A stretch of DNA of 11,773 bases from CAYWNK01 sp047639615 (GTDB taxonomy: Bacteria > Planctomycetota > UBA1135 > GCA-002686595). Of this stretch, positions 1-6,673 are shown piece after piece. The stretch covers positions 1 through 11,773 of the forward strand of contig JBLIOL010000166.1 in the NCBI GenBank assembly GCA_047639615.1, read 5' to 3'. The first letter of the stretch is position 1; each line of letters starts with the position of its first letter. The notes under the pieces are model-generated. The model was given only the letters and a program-made list of their open reading frames with translations, did not search any database and was not told where the DNA came from. The position numbers were made by a program, and so were the translations under genes.

Positions 1-360
1 GGCGACCACAGTGGCCTTGGCTTTTTCGGAGCAGCACTCGCTCTTGGCGGGCTTTGCGACGACGGCGGCTTTGGTGCTATCGCAGGAGGTCTTTGCGCTG
101 GAGCACTCAGACTTCTTGGCGACGACGGTGGCCTTGGTGCTGTCGCAGGAAGTCTTAGCGCCGGAGCACTCGGACTTCTTGGCGACCACAGTGGCCTTGG
201 CTTTTTCGGAGCAACACTGGCTCTTGGCGGGTTTGGCAACGACGGCAGCTTTGGTGCTGTCGCAGCTGGTCTTAGCAGCCGAGCACTCGGCCTTCTTGGC
301 GACGACGGTGGCCTTGGTGCCATCGCAGGTAGCCTTAGTGCTCGAGCACTCGGACTTCTT
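1..360 (-). repeat. 180-bp higher-order tandem repeat, two full copies
   Basis: Bases 1-180 and 181-360 align without gaps. My hand count gives about 157 of 180 identities (roughly 87%). Each copy encodes one 60-residue module (21+21+18 residues) of the Cys-rich protein. Inside each copy the two 63-bp sub-units also resemble each other, so the array is nested. Bases about 361-399 encode a decayed, shorter unit. The array probably continues past the left edge. Confidence 0.9.
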
Positions 361-480
361 CGCGACGACTTTGGCCTTCTCCTGGCTGCACGCCTTGGAG
401 CCAGCAGTTTCGCCGGATTGAGCGACCGCAGTCCCGAGGGTCAGGGTCAGAGCGACGAATGAAAGCAGGAGCTTCTTCAT
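1..480 (-). CDS. Secreted Cys/Lys-rich tandem-repeat protein (partial, C-terminus beyond left edge)
   Basis: Reading the minus strand from the ATG at 480 gives 160 codons without a stop, to base 1. Residues 1-20 form a clean Sec signal peptide (MKKLLLSFVALTLTLGTAVA; cleavage probably before Q21). A short linker and a degenerate unit (SKACSQEKAKVVA, 28-40) follow. Then come units of 21, 21, 18, 21, 21 and 18 residues (41-160). Each 21-mer starts KKSEC or KKAEC, has a second Cys in SCD or TCD seven residues later, and ends VVA. Each 18-mer starts KPAKS, has an adjacent CC pair and ends VVA. That gives six Cys per 60 residues among many Lys, Ser, Ala and Thr. The regular Cys spacing could mean disulfide-linked repeats or metal binding outside the cytoplasm; this is inference, and I do not recognise the family. 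No clear Shine-Dalgarno is visible. The signal peptide and repeats make the gene and strand secure, but not the function. Confidence 0.85.
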   Translation of the reverse strand, partial: MKKLLLSFVALTLTLGTAVAQSGETAGSKACSQEKAKVVAKKSECSSTKATCDGTKATVVAKKAECSAAKTSCDSTKAAVVAKPAKSQCCSEKAKATVVAKKSECSGAKTSCDSTKATVVAKKSECSSAKTSCDSTKAAVVAKPAKSECCSEKAKATVVA

Positions 481-854
481 GGGGTGTTGTTGAGGTAGAG
501 GTTCGAGCCGAGCACGAAGGCACGGGTAACTGTGAATCGGCGGCCGGAGGGGTTTCGCTGGAGGCCTCTATCAGGTCTCGAAACAGCCACCCCGTCTGGC
601 ATTGGCCCTAGAGTACGTTAGGAACGGCATGCATGTGAGTAAGAGGTGGGCGAAGCCTATGTGTTTCTGCGTGTATCGGGCTGCCCCCCTCCCTACGGGA
701 CTCTCACATCCGGACCCGCAAGCGCAAACCGTTTGATCCCAGTATCTTGGAACTGCAGTCCGGATGCATCTGCCAGGCCTCGCCGAGCGACTACAACAGT
801 CTAACACCGGGGCCACCCACCCCGCCCCTAGGGTAGGACGTAGAGCCACACATC
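481..854. other. 374-bp intergenic region between divergent genes
   Basis: This stretch separates the Cys-rich gene (minus) from the protease gene (plus) and should hold both promoters. I cannot name a convincing -35/-10 pair. It contains one perfect 9-bp inverted repeat, listed separately. Its reading frames give low-complexity, Arg/Cys/Pro-rich translations with no domain, so I see no gene. Confidence 0.6.
707..766. repeat. Perfect 9-bp inverted repeat with 42-nt loop
   Basis: CATCCGGAC at 707-715 is the exact reverse complement of GTCCGGATG at 758-766. It lies 89 bp before the protease start codon. It could be a paired operator, the base of a structured leader RNA, or chance in GC-rich DNA. 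No T-tract follows on either strand, so it is not a typical terminator. Confidence 0.45.
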
Positions 855-1907
855 ATGATCAAGACCACCCGCCCCCAAACCGCCCTGATCCTCGGCTGCG
901 CCCTCGCCGGACTACTCTCCCGTCCCTGGATGAGCCACCCCGCCACCCAGGATGGTCATCACCAGGCCCTCGGCTTCAGCGATGCCCTCGTCCGAGTCAG
1001 CGCCGAAGCGGCGCCCGGGGTGGTCCAAGTACGCACCCTCGGCACCAGTCGCCGCGGCTTGCGCACCCTACAGGAGGGCTCGGGCATCATCGTCCAAGCG
1101 GACGGCATCGTGGTGACCAACAATCATGTGGTCGAGAACGGCAAGGAATTCCGCGTGCTACTCACCGACGGCGTGCGCCGCAAGGCACTCCTCCTAGCGC
1201 GCGACGCGGACGCGGACCTAGCAGTACTCCGCATTCTCCCCGAACCCGGCGATGGCGAGTTCCACGCCCTCTCCTTGGACACCCCCGCCCCCGCCGTGGG
1301 CCAAGTGGTCATGGCACTAGGCAACCCCATGGGCCTGGGCCACAGCGTCACCTCCGGCATCGTCTGTGGTCTCGGCCGCAGCGACCTAGACCTCAACATT
1401 TACGAGGACTTCATTCAGACCGACTGCGTCGTCAACCCCGGCAGCTCCGGCGGTCCGTTGATCGACCTGTCTGGCAGGGTGGTCGGCATCACCACCGCGG
1501 TGGGCCTCAAGAGCAACGGCGACGAAGGCATCGCCTTCGCCATCCCCGCCGCCATGGTGCGCAAGGTCGTCGAGGACATTCTGGAGCACGGCCGCGTGGT
1601 GCGCGGCTGGATCGGCATCGAGCCGCATTATTGGTTCAATCCCGAGAGCGAATCCGGCTTCGAGGGCATTAGCCGGGTCAAGATCAAGGCCTTCACCAAG
1701 GACGCCAGTAGCCCGGCCCAAAAGGCCGGCCTCAAGGTTGGCGACATAGTGACCGCCTTGGACGAACGGCGCCTTGTCACACGTAAGGACCTGATGACCG
1801 CCGTCGCCGAGAAAGCTCCCGGCGACACGGTTGAAGTAACGATCTGGCGCAAGGGCAAGACCCTCAAGATCCCGGTCAAGCTGAGCGAACGCGCCACCAG
1901 CAAGTAG
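855..1907 (+). CDS. Exported HtrA/DegP-like serine endoprotease, one PDZ domain
   Basis: This 350-residue protein is a trypsin-fold protease of the S1C (HtrA/Deg) family, which degrades or refolds damaged proteins in the periplasm. Residues 1 to about 25 are an N-terminal export signal or anchor (TALILGCALAGLL). Cys15 does not sit in a good lipobox. The catalytic triad is visible: His91 in TNNHVV, Asp121 in DADLAVL and Ser198 in NPGSSGGPL. A single PDZ domain spans about 250-345 (AGLKVGDIVTAL is its most typical stretch). E. coli DegP has two PDZ domains, so the layout is closer to DegS or short HtrA proteins. The LA loop between strands is also short. I chose the ATG at 855 because it gives the export signal and the complete fold. 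The gene ends 18 bp from the stop of the convergent FG-GAP gene. Which htrA paralogue it is cannot be decided here. Confidence 0.93.
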   Translation: MIKTTRPQTALILGCALAGLLSRPWMSHPATQDGHHQALGFSDALVRVSAEAAPGVVQVRTLGTSRRGLRTLQEGSGIIVQADGIVVTNNHVVENGKEFRVLLTDGVRRKALLLARDADADLAVLRILPEPGDGEFHALSLDTPAPAVGQVVMALGNPMGLGHSVTSGIVCGLGRSDLDLNIYEDFIQTDCVVNPGSSGGPLIDLSGRVVGITTAVGLKSNGDEGIAFAIPAAMVRKVVEDILEHGRVVRGWIGIEPHYWFNPESESGFEGISRVKIKAFTKDASSPAQKAGLKVGDIVTALDERRLVTRKDLMTAVAEKAPGDTVEVTIWRKGKTLKIPVKLSERATSK

Positions 1908-1921
1908 CCGCGAATCCAGCG

Positions 1922-1934
1922 GGGCTCAGAGCCC
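1922..1934. other. Small palindrome between convergent stop codons
   Basis: GGGCTCAGAGCCC is a perfect 5-6 bp hairpin at the junction of the two convergent genes, overlapping the last codons of the FG-GAP gene. It lacks a T-tract on either strand. It is at most a weak bidirectional transcription end, and the stem is short enough to be chance. Confidence 0.25.
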
Positions 1935-3161
1935 AAACAACCACACGCGCGGCAATGCCACCGGACTCAGGTCCCGGCTCCCCGGCGCCGATTGCACGCT
2001 CCCAAGGGGAGCCGGTGCACCCACCCCGATTCCCACCCCGCTCGCGATGCTGGCCAGACTCGCACCGAAGGCCAAGCCACCCGGCGAGGCCAAGGGCTCG
2101 CCTTCCAGGGGCCAACCGCCGCCCACATCGAAGCAGCGCACCGCTCCCTGCCCGCCCCGCGCACCGGGTGCGCCCGCAAGCAGGCAATCCCCGGACCACG
2201 CCAAGCAACTGCCCAAGCGATCCCCCGGCGCATGCCCCAGCCATACCCCGAGAGGCTGCGTGAAGTCGCTGCTCCCATCAAAGAGCAGCACCGCCCCACG
2301 CCCCCCCCCAGCGCCCGGCGCCCCCACCGCGACCCACTGGCCGCCACAGGCCAAGGCCCCACCAAACTCCGCACCCGCATCGCCCAAGGGATTCGCGATG
2401 CGCAAGGGCACAGCACCCGGCCGATAGACGCCGCCGCCGCCCGGCTCAAAGGGTGCACCCACGAGCAATTGCGTCCCCTGCAAGGCCAACGCCTCGCCAA
2501 AGCGCGCATGGGCTAAGGGTAGGGGCGGCACCAGACGCTCGACCCGCACCCAATCGTCGAATGGCCCGGCCCCCGGCGCGAAGCGTTCCACACGCCCCGC
2601 CTGAAACACACCGTTGTCCGCACGGGCAAAGGGCGCCGCGACCCAGACCTCGCCGCCCGCGGCGAGCATCGCCGTTCCGAAGCCATCCCCCGTCTGCCCC
2701 TCAGGCGAGAACAGGCTCCGCGGTCCCTGCGGCGCGCCTGCACCCAAGCGCCAAGCACGTACGGCTCCCGAGTTGGGCGAGCGCCCGCCAGCCTGGGGCG
2801 CAGCCGCCAGAATCCACCCAGCGCTGCGCACCACCGACCAACCTAATTGGTCCCATTCCTCCCCCGCCGGATCGAGCAGTTGCGCCACCTGCTCCCATCC
2901 TCCGGCCACCCGCTCAAAGCCAAACACCGCGCCGGAGCGTTCTCCATCCAAGGCCCAACGCGGAGCCCCGACCCAGAGCTCCCCACCCCCCGATCCAAAA
3001 TCCATGGCCCAGCCAAATGCGTGCCCCTCGCGTGCCTGTGGCCCGGAATCACAATTCGCGCGGAGTTCCGCAACTCGCCCCCCCTGGGCTGCTAACCCCA
3101 GAGTGAGAGCCCAACCGCCTACAATACACCCCAAGGCCACACGCACCGTTTGCTTCTGCAT
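1926..3161 (-). CDS. Exported FG-GAP repeat protein, probable seven-bladed beta-propeller
   Basis: A 411-residue protein with an N-terminal signal peptide (VALGCIVGGWALTLGLAAQ, residues 8-26). It then has seven units of the integrin-alpha/FG-GAP type starting near residues 47, 104, 159, 218, 263, 313 and 362. Each has a G-x-x-(F/L)-G motif, a hydrophobic strand, a (V/A)-(G/A)-A-P motif and then a GxV- or GAV-type strand. Seven units of about 50 residues are what one complete propeller needs. FG-GAP domains usually serve as extracellular binding scaffolds; the ligand is unknown. The classical DxDxDG calcium loops are largely missing. The frame stays open upstream to an ATG at 3254, but I chose 3161 because it starts right before the signal peptide and has GGGAAGG (minus strand, 3178-3172) 10 nt upstream. 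The protein is extremely rich in Gly and Ala, so opposite-strand frames are long but meaningless. Confidence 0.85.
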   Translation of the reverse strand: MQKQTVRVALGCIVGGWALTLGLAAQGGRVAELRANCDSGPQAREGHAFGWAMDFGSGGGELWVGAPRWALDGERSGAVFGFERVAGGWEQVAQLLDPAGEEWDQLGWSVVRSAGWILAAAPQAGGRSPNSGAVRAWRLGAGAPQGPRSLFSPEGQTGDGFGTAMLAAGGEVWVAAPFARADNGVFQAGRVERFAPGAGPFDDWVRVERLVPPLPLAHARFGEALALQGTQLLVGAPFEPGGGGVYRPGAVPLRIANPLGDAGAEFGGALACGGQWVAVGAPGAGGGRGAVLLFDGSSDFTQPLGVWLGHAPGDRLGSCLAWSGDCLLAGAPGARGGQGAVRCFDVGGGWPLEGEPLASPGGLAFGASLASIASGVGIGVGAPAPLGSVQSAPGSRDLSPVALPRVWLFGL

Positions 3162-3284
3162 GCCTAGGAAACCTTCCCAGGACGCCGCCGGTTGCATTCG
3201 CTCTTCCGGGAATCGAAGAGGACTTGCTCCATTCCGATCCCGAGCTACCAGCACACCCGCCCTGTCGAGCTAGAATCCCCCCAC
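3162..3284. promoter_or_regulatory. Divergent promoter region of the FG-GAP gene and mqnA
   Basis: This 123-bp gap between two divergent start codons must hold the promoters of both genes. On the plus strand TAGAAT (3271-3276) matches a -10 box at five of six bases but has no matching -35. It is so close to the ATG at 3285 that the mRNA would be nearly leaderless. No clear promoter was found on the minus strand. Confidence 0.35.
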
Positions 3285-4100
3285 ATGCAACGTCCCCTTC
3301 GCGTCGGCTCGGTCCCCTATTTAGTGGGTCGCCCCCTAGACGCAGGTCTCGAGCACGAGCCCGGCATCGAATTCTCCCGCGCAGTACCGGCCAAGCTGGT
3401 GCAATCCCTGCGCTCCGGCGAATTGGATATGGCCCTGGTCAGCTCCATCGAGCTCTTCCGCCAGCCTGGCTATCGCTACCTCGATCGCATCGCGGTGGCC
3501 GGTCACGGTTACGTGGCCAGCGTGCAGGTCTTCCTGCGCAAGCCCATCGAGGAGGTGCGCACGATCGCCCTCGATCCCTCCAGCCGCGCAGCCCGCGCCC
3601 TAGTGCAAGTACAACTGGCCGACCGCCCCGGCGGCTGCCCCAAGTTCCTGGAGCCGGCCCCCGGCCAGGACCCGCGCGAAATGGAAGCGGACGCCTGGCT
3701 GCGCATCGGTGACGAAGCCCTACGCGAACTGCACGCCGGCGAATTCCCGGTCTACAACCCGAGCGAACACTGGAGCGAAGCCACAGGCTTGCCCTTCACC
3801 TTCGCTACCTGGATCGTCAGGCCGGACGTGAACATCGAAGCCCACGCCGAGACCTTCCTGCGCGCGCGCGCCCGCGGCAGCGATCAGTTGCTGGCCCTCG
3901 CGGACGAAGCCGCAGAGACCTGGAAGCTGCCCGTGGAAGCCTGCCGCAAGTACTTGCGCGACGAATGCCTCTACGAGCCTGGCGAATTGCTGACCCCTTC
4001 CTTGCAAGCCTTCGGCGAAGCCGCTGGCCGCTTGGGTCTCACCGACCCGGCCGCCACGCCCCTGCCCGTCGAGCTTCCTCGGGACCTGATTCAAAAGTAA
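3285..4100 (+). CDS. mqnA: Chorismate dehydratase of the futalosine menaquinone pathway
   Basis: MqnA dehydrates chorismate to 3-[(1-carboxyvinyl)oxy]benzoate, the first step of the futalosine route to menaquinone, in the cytoplasm. The 271-residue product has the expected length and the periplasmic-binding-protein-like fold of the MqnA/MqnD family. Visible signatures are the N-terminal strand LRVGSVPYLVGRPL (5-18), SGELDMALVSSIEL (44-57), the substrate-loop motif LDPSSRAAR (96-104), RIGDEAL (140-146), and YNPSEHW followed by TGLPFTFATW (157-176). The last two are the hallmark that separates MqnA from MqnD. An upstream in-frame ATG at 3192 would add 31 residues without family resemblance, so I start at 3285. 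No other mqn gene is in the window. The next gene begins 10 nt after the stop, so the two are likely co-transcribed. MqnA-like paralogues of other function exist, which is the main doubt. Confidence 0.88.
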   Translation: MQRPLRVGSVPYLVGRPLDAGLEHEPGIEFSRAVPAKLVQSLRSGELDMALVSSIELFRQPGYRYLDRIAVAGHGYVASVQVFLRKPIEEVRTIALDPSSRAARALVQVQLADRPGGCPKFLEPAPGQDPREMEADAWLRIGDEALRELHAGEFPVYNPSEHWSEATGLPFTFATWIVRPDVNIEAHAETFLRARARGSDQLLALADEAAETWKLPVEACRKYLRDECLYEPGELLTPSLQAFGEAAGRLGLTDPAATPLPVELPRDLIQK

Positions 4101-4110
4101 GGCGCGACCC

Positions 4111-4296
4111 GTGCCCCGACTGATCAAAGAGAGCGAATGCCCGCACTGCGGGGCTGAGCTGCCCGACCAAAAACCGCGTTCCTGCGTGGAGTGCGGCGGT
4201 TCCCTGCAGCAGCGCTACCTAAGGTTTGGCTGCCTGAGCAGCGGCCCAGGAATCGTGCTCGCGAGCTGGCTGCTCTGGCGCTTCCTAGAAGCCTAA
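4111..4296 (+). CDS. Small zinc-ribbon protein with C-terminal membrane helix
   Basis: A 61-residue protein starting at GTG (4111), with AAGGCG about 8 nt upstream overlapping the mqnA stop. Two Cys pairs, CPHCG (Cys10, Cys13) and CVECG (Cys25, Cys28), form a typical four-Cys zinc ribbon. After a linker, residues about 43-58 (GPGIVLASWLLWRFLE) form one hydrophobic segment, short but able to cross the membrane. The likely arrangement is a cytoplasmic zinc ribbon on a tail anchor. The function is unknown; such mini-proteins often act as assembly or regulatory partners. The 10-nt gap to mqnA suggests shared transcription, but I know of no link to menaquinone synthesis. Confidence 0.72.
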   Translation: MPRLIKESECPHCGAELPDQKPRSCVECGGSLQQRYLRFGCLSSGPGIVLASWLLWRFLEA

Positions 4297-4385
4297 GAGC
4301 CCTCCCCGAATCGTGCCCGGGAGCTTCCTGCACGGGGTTTCGAGCGAGGGCGTACACTTGGCAGCACTCCGGGCGCCTGCGCTCT

Positions 4386-4410
4386 GCGGGACCGACCCCA
4401 GCGGTCCCGC
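4386..4410 (+). promoter_or_regulatory. Strong hairpin in front of the lipase gene
   Basis: GCGGGACCG (4386-4394) pairs perfectly with CGGTCCCGC (4402-4410) around a 7-nt loop. It lies in the 139-bp gap between the zinc-ribbon gene and the lipase, 25 nt before the lipase ATG. No T-tract follows, so it is not a standard intrinsic terminator. It could protect an mRNA end, slow read-through from the mqnA unit, or act in the lipase 5' leader. Confidence 0.55.
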
Positions 4411-4422
4411 GCCACTCCATCG

Positions 4423-4430
4423 AAGGGAAG
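4423..4430 (+). promoter_or_regulatory. Shine-Dalgarno of the lipase gene
   Basis: AAGGGAAG ends 5 nt before the ATG at 4436. It is the best ribosome-binding site in the window and decides this start over the earlier in-frame ATG at 4313. The start at 4436 also places the lipoprotein signal at the very N-terminus. Confidence 0.7.
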
Positions 4431-4435
4431 CTCCT

Positions 4436-6556
4436 ATGACTCGAACTCTCCTCGCCGCGGCCGTGATTGCGGCGCTGCTCGCCGGCTGCTCCGACATTGA
4501 TTCTGTAGCCGACGCCCGCGCCCCCGGAGCGCCGCTCTACGAGCCGAGCATGGGAGTGCTGCCCGTTCCGAGCGACCTGCTCTTCTCGGGCACCCTGGAT
4601 CTGACCCTGAATCCACCCGTGGCCGATGCCATGGACTACACGGATCCCACGGTGGCTCTTTCGGCCCTGGCCGGATGGTCAACCACGGCCGAGTTCCGCG
4701 TCGAATTCAGCCGCCCGATCGCTGCCTCGACCCTCGTAGCGGGCGACACCGTGCGCCTGTTTGAGGTCACCATCTCCACTGCCGTCGCACCCGTCGGCGG
4801 CCCGGTCACTGGGATCACCGGAGAGGTCACGGCCTTCACCGTCGGCCTCGGTGCCGAAGATTCGAGCGGCTCCATCCTGGTGATCAAGCCCACTGAGCCC
4901 CTACTTCCGGCCACCAGCTACATGCTCGTGCTCACAGGCGGCATAAACGACACCGAGGGCTTCCGCATGGACAAGTCCAAGGAGTTCACCCTGGCCTCGG
5001 CTCTGCTGCCCTGGTCCACCGGCACGGACCTGCGCAACCTGCAGATTCTGGTGGGCTTCATGCTCGACAACGCCGCGGGCCAAGGCATCGCGCGCGACGA
5101 CGTGATTCTGGCCAACGTGTTCACCACGCAAGGCATCACCGACGTGACCGACGTGCTGCTGGGGATCAGCTCCGGTCTCGAGCAGAACATCATCAATAGC
5201 CTCTGCATGCAACTGCCATTCGGTTGCGCCGACATGACCCCGGACCCGCTCTCCACCCCGGTCCTCGGCACCACCTTCACCGCCCTCGGCAACACCGCCG
5301 CCTACGGCGGTGCAGGCCTGGCCGACGTGTTCCAAGGCGACGTGACCCTGCCCTACTACCTGACCTCGGCTGCCAACGCTTCCATGACGGCTGGCACCCA
5401 GGACACGGCACCCCTGACCGAGTTCTTCCGTTCGCGTTACGACTTCTTCCCGGGCGATCCGGAGAACAACGTCACGCGTTTCAATCCGCTCCCGGCGATC
5501 ACCGGTCAAGAGACCGTGCCCGTGCTGATCACGCTACCTACGGGTATGGCACCGATGGGCGGTTGGCCCGTTGTGGTCTTCCAGCACGGCATTACGCGCG
5601 ACCGCACCGACCTGTTGGCCATCGCGGATTCCTTCGCCGCTCAGGGCATGGGTGCAGTCGCCATCGACCTGCCCTTGCACGGGGTGATCGACTCTATGCT
5701 GCCGTTCTTCACGGGGCACCTGGATAGCGGCCTGCGGGAGCGCCACTTTGGCCTCGACCTGGTCAACAACAGCACCCTGGCCCCCGGTCCCGATGGCTTG
5801 GCTGACCCCTCCGGTACGCACTCCATCAACCTCACCAATCTGCTGGTGAACCGGGACAACCTGCGTCAAGGCCACGCCGACCTGCTCAACCTGATGACCC
5901 TGGTGCCCACCATCGACGCGGATGGGGATATGGCTCTGGACTTCGATCCGACCTCGGTGCACTTCGTTGGCCACTCACTCGGAGCCATCGTCGGGATCGG
6001 CGCTTTCGCGGGCTACCCCGACGCCTTCAGCAAGACCTTCGCCATGCCCGGCGGTGGCATCCCGAAGATGCTGGTCGGCTCCCCCAGCTTCGGCCCCCAG
6101 GTCATCGCGGGTTTGGCCGCGGCCGGTGTTATTCAGGGCACCCCTGAATTTGAGGCCTTCCTCTTCGTAGCCCAGACAGTCACTGACGCGGCCGATCCGT
6201 TGAACTATGCCAGTGCCTACAACAGTGCCACCCAACGGGTGCACATGATCGAGGTGGTGGGCGACGGCGCCAGCAACTTGGAGGACCAGACCATCCCGCC
6301 CACGGTTGCAGGAGCACCCCTAGCAGGGTGTGAGCCGTTGATCACGGCCATGGGCCTGCCCGGCGTCTCGGTGGATACGGGAATTGTCGCAGGCGGTGCG
6401 CGCGGGGTAGTGCGCTTCATCGAAGGCCATCACGGCTCGATCCTGACACCTGCCGGCTCGGCCGCGGCCTTCGCTGAGATGCAGACCGAGACCGCGGTCT
6501 ACGCCTTCCAGTCGGGCACCCAGATCCTGATCGGGAACCCTGGCATCGTGCAGTGA
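4436..6556 (+). CDS. Lipoprotein lipase/esterase of the VolA-like (bacterial virulence factor lipase) type
   Basis: A 706-residue lipoprotein with signal MTRTLLAAAVIAALLAGC: lipobox LAGC, lipidated Cys18. Residues about 35-365 match the layout of the N-terminal domain of VolA-type lipases. This includes the early PVPSDLLF motif (43-50), an Ig-like stretch ending in KPTEPLLPATSYMLVLTGG, and a long helical and linker part. An alpha/beta-hydrolase domain follows from about 360: strand WPVVVFQHG (377-385, oxyanion region), the nucleophile elbow GHSLG with Ser514, a probable acid near Asp617 (EDQTIPP) and a probable His in EGHHGS (His665 or His666). The acid and His are inferred from their position. 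Vibrio VolA is a surface-exposed lysophospholipase used in lipid scavenging, so hydrolysis of lipids or other esters at the cell surface is a reasonable guess; the substrate is unknown. It is probably its own transcription unit, with a strong hairpin 48 nt after the stop. Confidence 0.85.
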   Translation: MTRTLLAAAVIAALLAGCSDIDSVADARAPGAPLYEPSMGVLPVPSDLLFSGTLDLTLNPPVADAMDYTDPTVALSALAGWSTTAEFRVEFSRPIAASTLVAGDTVRLFEVTISTAVAPVGGPVTGITGEVTAFTVGLGAEDSSGSILVIKPTEPLLPATSYMLVLTGGINDTEGFRMDKSKEFTLASALLPWSTGTDLRNLQILVGFMLDNAAGQGIARDDVILANVFTTQGITDVTDVLLGISSGLEQNIINSLCMQLPFGCADMTPDPLSTPVLGTTFTALGNTAAYGGAGLADVFQGDVTLPYYLTSAANASMTAGTQDTAPLTEFFRSRYDFFPGDPENNVTRFNPLPAITGQETVPVLITLPTGMAPMGGWPVVVFQHGITRDRTDLLAIADSFAAQGMGAVAIDLPLHGVIDSMLPFFTGHLDSGLRERHFGLDLVNNSTLAPGPDGLADPSGTHSINLTNLLVNRDNLRQGHADLLNLMTLVPTIDADGDMALDFDPTSVHFVGHSLGAIVGIGAFAGYPDAFSKTFAMPGGGIPKMLVGSPSFGPQVIAGLAAAGVIQGTPEFEAFLFVAQTVTDAADPLNYASAYNSATQRVHMIEVVGDGASNLEDQTIPPTVAGAPLAGCEPLITAMGLPGVSVDTGIVAGGARGVVRFIEGHHGSILTPAGSAAAFAEMQTETAVYAFQSGTQILIGNPGIVQ

Positions 6557-6563
6557 TCCGGGC

Positions 6564-6581
6564 GCGGCCCACGGTGGCCGC
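6564..6581. repeat. Short inverted repeat just after the lipase stop
   Basis: GCGGCC (6564-6569) and GGCCGC (6576-6581) form a 6-bp stem with a 6-nt loop, 8 nt after the lipase stop codon. It may be part of the transcript end together with the longer stem at 6605-6638. By itself it is short enough to be chance. Confidence 0.3.
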
Positions 6582-6604
6582 CGCACCGAAAGGCCGGTAG
6601 ATGA

Positions 6605-6638
6605 GACGGGCGCGCGGGATCCCTCCCGCGCGCTCGTC
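6605..6638 (+). terminator. Long GC hairpin after the lipase gene, probable transcription end
   Basis: The arms at 6605-6619 and 6624-6638 pair over 15 positions with one G-T wobble, around the 4-nt loop TCCC. This is the most stable stem in the window, 48 nt after the lipase stop. No T-tract follows, so it differs from a classical intrinsic terminator. High-GC bacteria often end or protect transcripts with such U-less stems. Because the stem is symmetric it could act on both strands. Confidence 0.55.
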
Positions 6639-6673
6639 CCGTGAAACAGCCGGTCTGTAGTCGGCCACTCCAG

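Noticed and set aside
1..360. CRISPR-like array
   Set aside because: The repeats are contiguous without unique spacers, and they are in frame with a protein-coding gene.
11..421. Plus-strand frame of 136 codons, Ala/Leu/Val-rich and repetitive
   Set aside because: It is the antisense of the Cys-rich repeat gene. Its repetitiveness comes from the real repeats on the minus strand, which has a perfect signal peptide and regular Cys spacing.
335..523. Minus-strand frame of 62 codons spanning the start of the Cys-rich gene
   Set aside because: Different phase from the repeat protein, with no signal peptide or domain. It overlaps the better-supported start at 480.
661..780. Possible group II intron remnant
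   Set aside because: Only a loose resemblance of GGATGTGAGAGTCCCG-type sequence. No reverse transcriptase and no domain V hairpin could be identified.
571..849. Minus-strand frame of 92 codons in the first intergenic region
   Set aside because: The translation is Arg/Cys/Gly-rich without recognisable motif, no ribosome-binding site was seen, and a partial resemblance to intron-flanking sequence is too weak to call.
764..1672. Plus-strand frame of 302 codons overlapping the protease
   Set aside because: The Pro/Arg/His-rich translation is typical of an out-of-phase reading of a high-GC gene. The 855-1907 frame has a full catalytic triad and PDZ domain.
2453..3273. Long plus-strand frames (217 and 219 codons) opposite the FG-GAP gene
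   Set aside because: They are Pro/Ala/Arg-rich antisense readings of Gly-rich propeller repeats and contain no domain.
4901..5974. Minus-strand frames (202 and 146 codons) opposite the lipase gene
   Set aside because: Antisense of a gene with lipobox, nucleophile elbow and a strong ribosome-binding site. No motif of their own.
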